Assembly: GCA_025356735.1 (NCBI GenBank)
Contig: JANXRT010000164.1
Span: 1 to 19,759 of the forward strand
Length of the DNA stretch: 19,759 nt
Direction: 5' to 3'
Source: Acetobacteraceae bacterium
Lineage (GTDB): Bacteria > Pseudomonadota > Alphaproteobacteria > Acetobacterales > Acetobacteraceae
This document shows, in pieces, positions 16,396 through 19,759 of this stretch; within the stretch, counting starts at the first letter, position 1; every line of letters starts with the position of its first letter. The notes under the pieces were generated by a model. That model did no database searches and was not told the origin of the DNA. It saw only the letters and a program-made list of their open reading frames with translations. A program made the translations under genes and the position numbers.

Positions 16396-16397
16396 AC

Positions 16398-16454
16398 TAA
16401 GTAGAGGGGTTCAAAGGGGCGACGGCCCTTTTGCGGGGTTTGGGGCAGAGCCCC
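16398..16454. repeat. Intergenic palindromic repeat element, copy B
   Basis: From 16398 the sequence follows 3555-3600 closely: both have TAAGT, GAGGGG, AAGGGGCGACGGCCC and GCGGG/GTTTGGG in the same order. The 20 bases at 16433-16452 are the reverse complement of the left arm of copy A. It forms a stem AAAGGGGC-GACG-GCCCTTTT (16413-16432, one G-U pair) and GGGGC-AGA-GCCCC (16442-16454). The element covers the last codons and stop of the flavin monooxygenase gene and lies just ahead of crtX. Confidence 0.75.
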
Positions 16455-17472
16455 ATGCTTGCTCCCGCAAGCGCGGCAGCACCCGCTCGCCGAACAGCTG
16501 CACCGAACGCAGCACCGCGGCATCTGGCAGCGTCGAAAACCCCATGTAGTAGGCGATGTGCCGCGGGCGGATTTCGGTAACATCGAGCGCCAAGCGTTGC
16601 GCCACGACCTCGGAACTGCCGATCGCGGCATTCGCCAGCAGCCAATCGACGTCCGGCTCGCCGGAAAAGGGAACCTGATCGAGATGAATGCCGTCGCGGG
16701 GCGGGTGGTCCATTCGCAGCGAGCGCATACGGCGCATGAAGCCGATGACGCCCTCGGCGGCGATGCGGGCCTCGTCGCGGTCCTCGGTGACGAAGCAGTA
16801 GCGCAGCAGCGCGATCCTTATGTTTTGGACGCCGACGCCGGCTGCCAGGATTTCGGCGCGCGCGGCGGCGACTGCCGGGATCGTGCGCGGGCCGGCGCTG
16901 AGGAAGATGGTGGCGCCGCGTTGGGCCGCGCGGGCCATGACGATCGTGTCGTGGGTGGCGACGAACAGTTCCGGCGATGTCGCCGGGATCATCGGAAAGA
17001 TGGTTTCCGGCACGCGGACGTAGCGCCCGTTATAGGCGGCGCGGCCGGTGCGGAGCGCCATCTCTAGCAGGTCCCAGCCCTCGAACAGCCGGTCACGGCG
17101 TTCTTCCATGGCGACTCCCATCGAGCGGAACTCGTGCGGCTGGTGGCCGGTGCCGAGGCCGATCATGGCGCGGCCGTTGCTGGCCGCGTCGAGCATGGCG
17201 ATCTCCTCGATCATCCGCGTCGGCTGGTGCAGGGGAACCACCAGCACGCCGGGGCCGAGCCGGATGCGTTTGGTGAAGCCGGCGCAATGCATCGCCATCA
17301 TCGTCGGCGAGGCGCAGACGGAGAAGGCGGAGAAATGGTGCTCGGCGAACCAGGCGCCGTCGAACCCGGTATCCTCCGCGATCGCCACCGCTTCCTTGGT
17401 GGTGTCCATGACGGATTGCGCCGACTGGCGGGGGTCGTTGATGGCCATGATGTTGAACAGGGAGAACTGCAT
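16411..17472 (-). CDS. Luciferase-like (LLM-class) flavin-dependent monooxygenase
   Basis: TIM-barrel monooxygenase of the bacterial luciferase family, using reduced flavin and oxygen; substrate not predictable. 353 aa. Motifs: MQFSLFNIMAIND start, GFDGAWFAEHHFSAFSV (about 36-52), RIRLGPGVLVVPLHQPTRMIEEIAMLD, and NGRAMIGLGTGHQPHEFRSMG. The body ends around LFGERVLPRLREQ. The last 15 or so residues, WGSAPNPAKGPSPL, are encoded by the palindromic element and are probably an acquired tail. It stands 57 bp upstream of crtX on the same strand, so read-through into crtX-Y-B is possible, though the element's hairpins lie at its 3' end. A role in carotenoid modification is not suggested by family. 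Confidence 0.87.
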   Translation of the reverse strand: MQFSLFNIMAINDPRQSAQSVMDTTKEAVAIAEDTGFDGAWFAEHHFSAFSVCASPTMMAMHCAGFTKRIRLGPGVLVVPLHQPTRMIEEIAMLDAASNGRAMIGLGTGHQPHEFRSMGVAMEERRDRLFEGWDLLEMALRTGRAAYNGRYVRVPETIFPMIPATSPELFVATHDTIVMARAAQRGATIFLSAGPRTIPAVAAARAEILAAGVGVQNIRIALLRYCFVTEDRDEARIAAEGVIGFMRRMRSLRMDHPPRDGIHLDQVPFSGEPDVDWLLANAAIGSSEVVAQRLALDVTEIRPRHIAYYMGFSTLPDAAVLRSVQLFGERVLPRLREQAWGSAPNPAKGPSPL

Positions 17473-17549
17473 TTCCGGCAGGCTACCAGCCGGTTGGCAG
17501 GGTTGGGAATGCGCCTTAGGTTCGACACCTTGGGAAGACTGGACCCGCC
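17473..17549. promoter_or_regulatory. Divergent promoter region between the flavin monooxygenase and the hydrolase gene
   Basis: A 77-bp gap shared by two divergent starts (ATG 17472 minus, ATG 17550 plus). Only a short inverted repeat CCGGC/GCCGG near the minus-strand start and a GGGAAGA about 13 bp before ATG 17550 are seen. No clear -35/-10 pairs. Confidence 0.3.
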
Positions 17550-19391
17550 ATGGCGATCACGCACCTTACCATCGCCGGCCGCGCGCCGTTTCTGGACGGC
17601 CACGAGTTTGGATCGGCGGGGGGCTTCGAGAAGATTTCCGGTGTCGCCCATGGACGGCTCGATCCGGCGCACCCGTCCAATCGGGGGATCGCCGGGATCG
17701 AGCGCGCCCCACGCGACGACCGGGGCATGGTCTCATACGAGACCGACTTCTATGTCCTGCGTCCGATGGATGGGGGCTGCCGCACGCTGCTGTTCGAGGT
17801 CAACAACCGCGGCAACAAGCCGATGCTGTCGATGCTGGGCCAGGCGCCGCCGACCAACAATCCGGCAAGCGTTGCCGACGTTGGCGACGCGTTGCCGTTC
17901 CGCCGCGGCTACACGATGGCCTGGGCCGGGTGGGACCCGGACGCGCCGACTACCAATGCCGGGCTGTCGATCCGGCTTCCGGCGCTGGCGGGCGAGGTCA
18001 AGAACATCCGCGACGAATTCGTCCCGTTTGCCCGCGGCCCCGCCATGGAGTTCTTTCGCCTGAGCTTCCACGCCGTGACCGACGCGCCGGCCCGGCTGAC
18101 CCGGCGTCATGCGGAGGCAGACCCGCCGATCGAAATCGAGGTGTCGAAATGGCGGTTTCGCAACGACCGCAGCGTCGAGCTGCTGCCCGCCGGAACGCCG
18201 CCCGACATTGGCTGGGTCTATGACTTCTCCTACACCGCGAAAGATCCGTGGGTCGCCGGCATCGCCCTCGCGGCTCAGCGCGACGTGGTTTCCTTCTTGC
18301 GCGGCACCGCAACAGAAAACCCGATAGCCGGCACGATCAACCGCACCATCGGCTTCGGCATTTCGCAGTCCGGCCGCTTCCTTCGCGACTTCATCCGGCA
18401 CGGCTTCAACTGCGGCGAGGATGGCATGCGGGTACTCGACGGCGTGCTGACCCACAGCGCGGGGTCCGGCGGGGTGTTCCTGCATCAGGCTTTCGCCCAG
18501 CCCAACCGGACCCGCACCGGCCACATCGACCGCGACATGCCGGAGGCGGTGTTTCCGTTCGCCACCGTGCCGACTGTCGATTCGCTGACCGGAACCTCGG
18601 ACGCTCTGTTACGGAACGACAATTGCGATCCGCTGCTGATCCAGGCCAACACAAGTTCGGAGTACTGGCAGAAGGGCGCCTCGCTGCTGTCCACCACGCC
18701 CGATGGCAGCCAGGACCTTGACCTTCCTGAAGGCACGAGGTTGTTCCTGATCGCTGGCACCCAGCATACCGGACGCGCCGGCACGCCAGGCGATGCTGGC
18801 AATTGCCAGAATTTTCGCAACCCGCATTCCGCGGCGCCGGCGTTGCGCGCGCTGCTGGTGGTTCTGGATGATTGGCTGGACGGCGTGCCGCCCCCCGCCA
18901 GTCGCATCCCTCGTCGGGCTGACGGCACCCTGGTGGCCGCGGAAGAACTCGGTTTTCCGGCGATCCCCGGCTTCGCGGTGGCGCAGGCGGCCACCCCGCT
19001 CGATCCGCCGCAGGCCGATTGGGCAACTCCCGTTCGGGCGCCGTCGCCGTATCGCGTGCTGGTTCCGGCGGTGGACGCCGACGGCAACGAGCGGGCCGGG
19101 TTGCGATTGCCCGACATCGTGGTTCCGGCCGGAACGCATACCGGCTGGAACCTGTATCGCGCGCCCTTCCCGGAATGCGAGCTGTGCGACCGCGACGGCA
19201 GTTTTTCCGCCTTTGCACCCGAGGAAGCCAGCCGGGATCCCGCCGATCCTCGACTTTCGCTGCAAGCTCGCTGGAGCACGCGCGAAAGATATCTGGTGGC
19301 GCTTGCCGACGCCGCCGAAGAACTGGTCGCCGATCGGCTGCTGCTGGCCGAGGATATCGCCCGGTATCTCTCTGCCGCGGCGAAGTTCTGA
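17550..19391 (+). CDS. Alpha/beta-hydrolase-domain protein (Abhydrolase_10-like), function unknown
   Basis: A 613-aa protein resembling the large 'alpha/beta hydrolase domain-containing' family. Family-like segments are FGSAGGFEKISGVAHGRLDP at the start, LLFEVNNRGNK (about 80-90), GYTMAWAGWDPD (about 120-131), and the nucleophile elbow GFGISQSGRFLRDFI (268-282, S272 or S274). LFLIAGTQHTGRAG holds a candidate catalytic His, and LVPAVDADGNERAGLRLPDI comes in the C-terminal part. No signal peptide or membrane segment is visible. An esterase or acyl-transfer role is plausible but not shown. It is divergent from the flavin monooxygenase and is followed after 4 bp by the chromate-transporter gene. 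Confidence 0.8.
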   Translation: MAITHLTIAGRAPFLDGHEFGSAGGFEKISGVAHGRLDPAHPSNRGIAGIERAPRDDRGMVSYETDFYVLRPMDGGCRTLLFEVNNRGNKPMLSMLGQAPPTNNPASVADVGDALPFRRGYTMAWAGWDPDAPTTNAGLSIRLPALAGEVKNIRDEFVPFARGPAMEFFRLSFHAVTDAPARLTRRHAEADPPIEIEVSKWRFRNDRSVELLPAGTPPDIGWVYDFSYTAKDPWVAGIALAAQRDVVSFLRGTATENPIAGTINRTIGFGISQSGRFLRDFIRHGFNCGEDGMRVLDGVLTHSAGSGGVFLHQAFAQPNRTRTGHIDRDMPEAVFPFATVPTVDSLTGTSDALLRNDNCDPLLIQANTSSEYWQKGASLLSTTPDGSQDLDLPEGTRLFLIAGTQHTGRAGTPGDAGNCQNFRNPHSAAPALRALLVVLDDWLDGVPPPASRIPRRADGTLVAAEELGFPAIPGFAVAQAATPLDPPQADWATPVRAPSPYRVLVPAVDADGNERAGLRLPDIVVPAGTHTGWNLYRAPFPECELCDRDGSFSAFAPEEASRDPADPRLSLQARWSTRERYLVALADAAEELVADRLLLAEDIARYLSAAAKF

Positions 19392-19395
19392 CCCA

Positions 19396-19759
19396 GTGAT
19401 ACCGTCACGCCGAGACCTGTTTCTGGGTTTTCTTTCCGTTGGCACCTATGGCTTCGGCGGCGTGCTGCCATGGGCGCGGCGGATGATCGTCGAAAGCCGG
19501 AAATGGCTGACAGCGGCCGAGTTCAACGACCTGATCGCGTTCTGCCAGTTCCTGCCCGGGCCGAACGTGATCAACCTGTCTGTGGCGCTCGGCTACCGCT
19601 TTCACGGCATGACCGGCGCGGGCCTGTGCTTCGCCGGGCTGATGTTCGCGCCGATGGCGATCATCATCGGACTCGGCGTGCTGTACGCGGCAATCGGCCA
19701 GAACGCCTTGGTGCAGCACATTCTGACCGGCCTCGCCGCCGGCGCCGCGGCGATGGTGA
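19396..19759 (+). CDS. Chromate transporter (ChrA family), N-terminal part (runs off the window edge)
   Basis: Membrane protein of the CHR family, known for chromate efflux; 121 residues are present. Start GTG 19396, four bases after the hydrolase stop. Signature features: LFLGFLSVGTYGFGGVLPWARRM, WLTAAEFNDLIAFCQFLPGPNVINLSVALGYR (the CHR-domain LPGP motif), then hydrophobic segments GAGLCFAGLMFAPMAIIIGL and the start of a third. Whether this is a long two-domain or short one-domain ChrA cannot be told. Many family members are annotated without chromate resistance being tested. Confidence 0.88.
   Translation, partial: MIPSRRDLFLGFLSVGTYGFGGVLPWARRMIVESRKWLTAAEFNDLIAFCQFLPGPNVINLSVALGYRFHGMTGAGLCFAGLMFAPMAIIIGLGVLYAAIGQNALVQHILTGLAAGAAAMV

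Overview
The window is GC-rich (roughly two-thirds G+C by eye), with tightly packed, overlapping genes typical of an alphaproteobacterium. The gene mix (LivFGHM-type transporter with PobA, CrtE/Z/W plus CrtX/Y/B, and a dispersed palindromic 'ctctgccccaaaccccgcc' element) would fit a pigmented member of the Rhodospirillales such as Acetobacteraceae. That placement is an impression, not a demonstrated result. No tRNA, rRNA, CRISPR array, transposase or phage gene was seen.

Layout. (1) 1-3446, minus strand: an RND efflux operon of outer-membrane lipoprotein, membrane-fusion protein (MFP), then MdtB-like pump (cut by the window edge). It looks damaged: the MFP has an in-frame TAA about 53 codons before its expected end, and the MFP/pump junction carries a 26-bp tandem repeat that has moved the pump start. 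(2) 3447-3669: a gene-free stretch filled by a palindromic repeat element and a strong hairpin. (3) 3670-4566, minus: a CitE/HpcH-type CoA-ester lyase. (4) 4671-10521, plus: a complete branched-chain-type ABC importer (two ATPases, binding protein, two permeases) followed after 22 bp by 4-hydroxybenzoate 3-monooxygenase. Together these suggest uptake and first-step catabolism of an aromatic acid. (5) 10696-16353: a carotenoid locus in two convergent blocks, crtE-crtZ-crtW on plus and crtX-crtY-crtB on minus, with crtW and crtB overlapping tail to tail by 86 bp. (6) 16411-17472, minus: a luciferase-like flavin monooxygenase directly upstream of crtX, whose last codons are formed by a second copy of the palindromic element. 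(7) 17550-19391, plus: a large alpha/beta-hydrolase-domain protein. (8) 19396-end, plus: the start of a ChrA-type chromate transporter.

How the carotenoid genes fit together: CrtE makes geranylgeranyl diphosphate, CrtB condenses it to phytoene, CrtY cyclises lycopene to beta-carotene, CrtZ and CrtW add 3-hydroxyl and 4-keto groups (zeaxanthin, canthaxanthin, astaxanthin), and CrtX glucosylates the hydroxyls. The predicted end product is an astaxanthin or zeaxanthin glucoside. The phytoene desaturase CrtI needed between CrtB and CrtY is absent from this window.

No wholly new system is evident. The most unusual signals are the start-codon tandem repeat and nonsense codon in the efflux operon, the palindromic element captured as a protein tail, the crtW/crtB read-through overlap, palindromes in front of crtW and crtX, and a binding-protein gene whose best start codon appears to be ATC.
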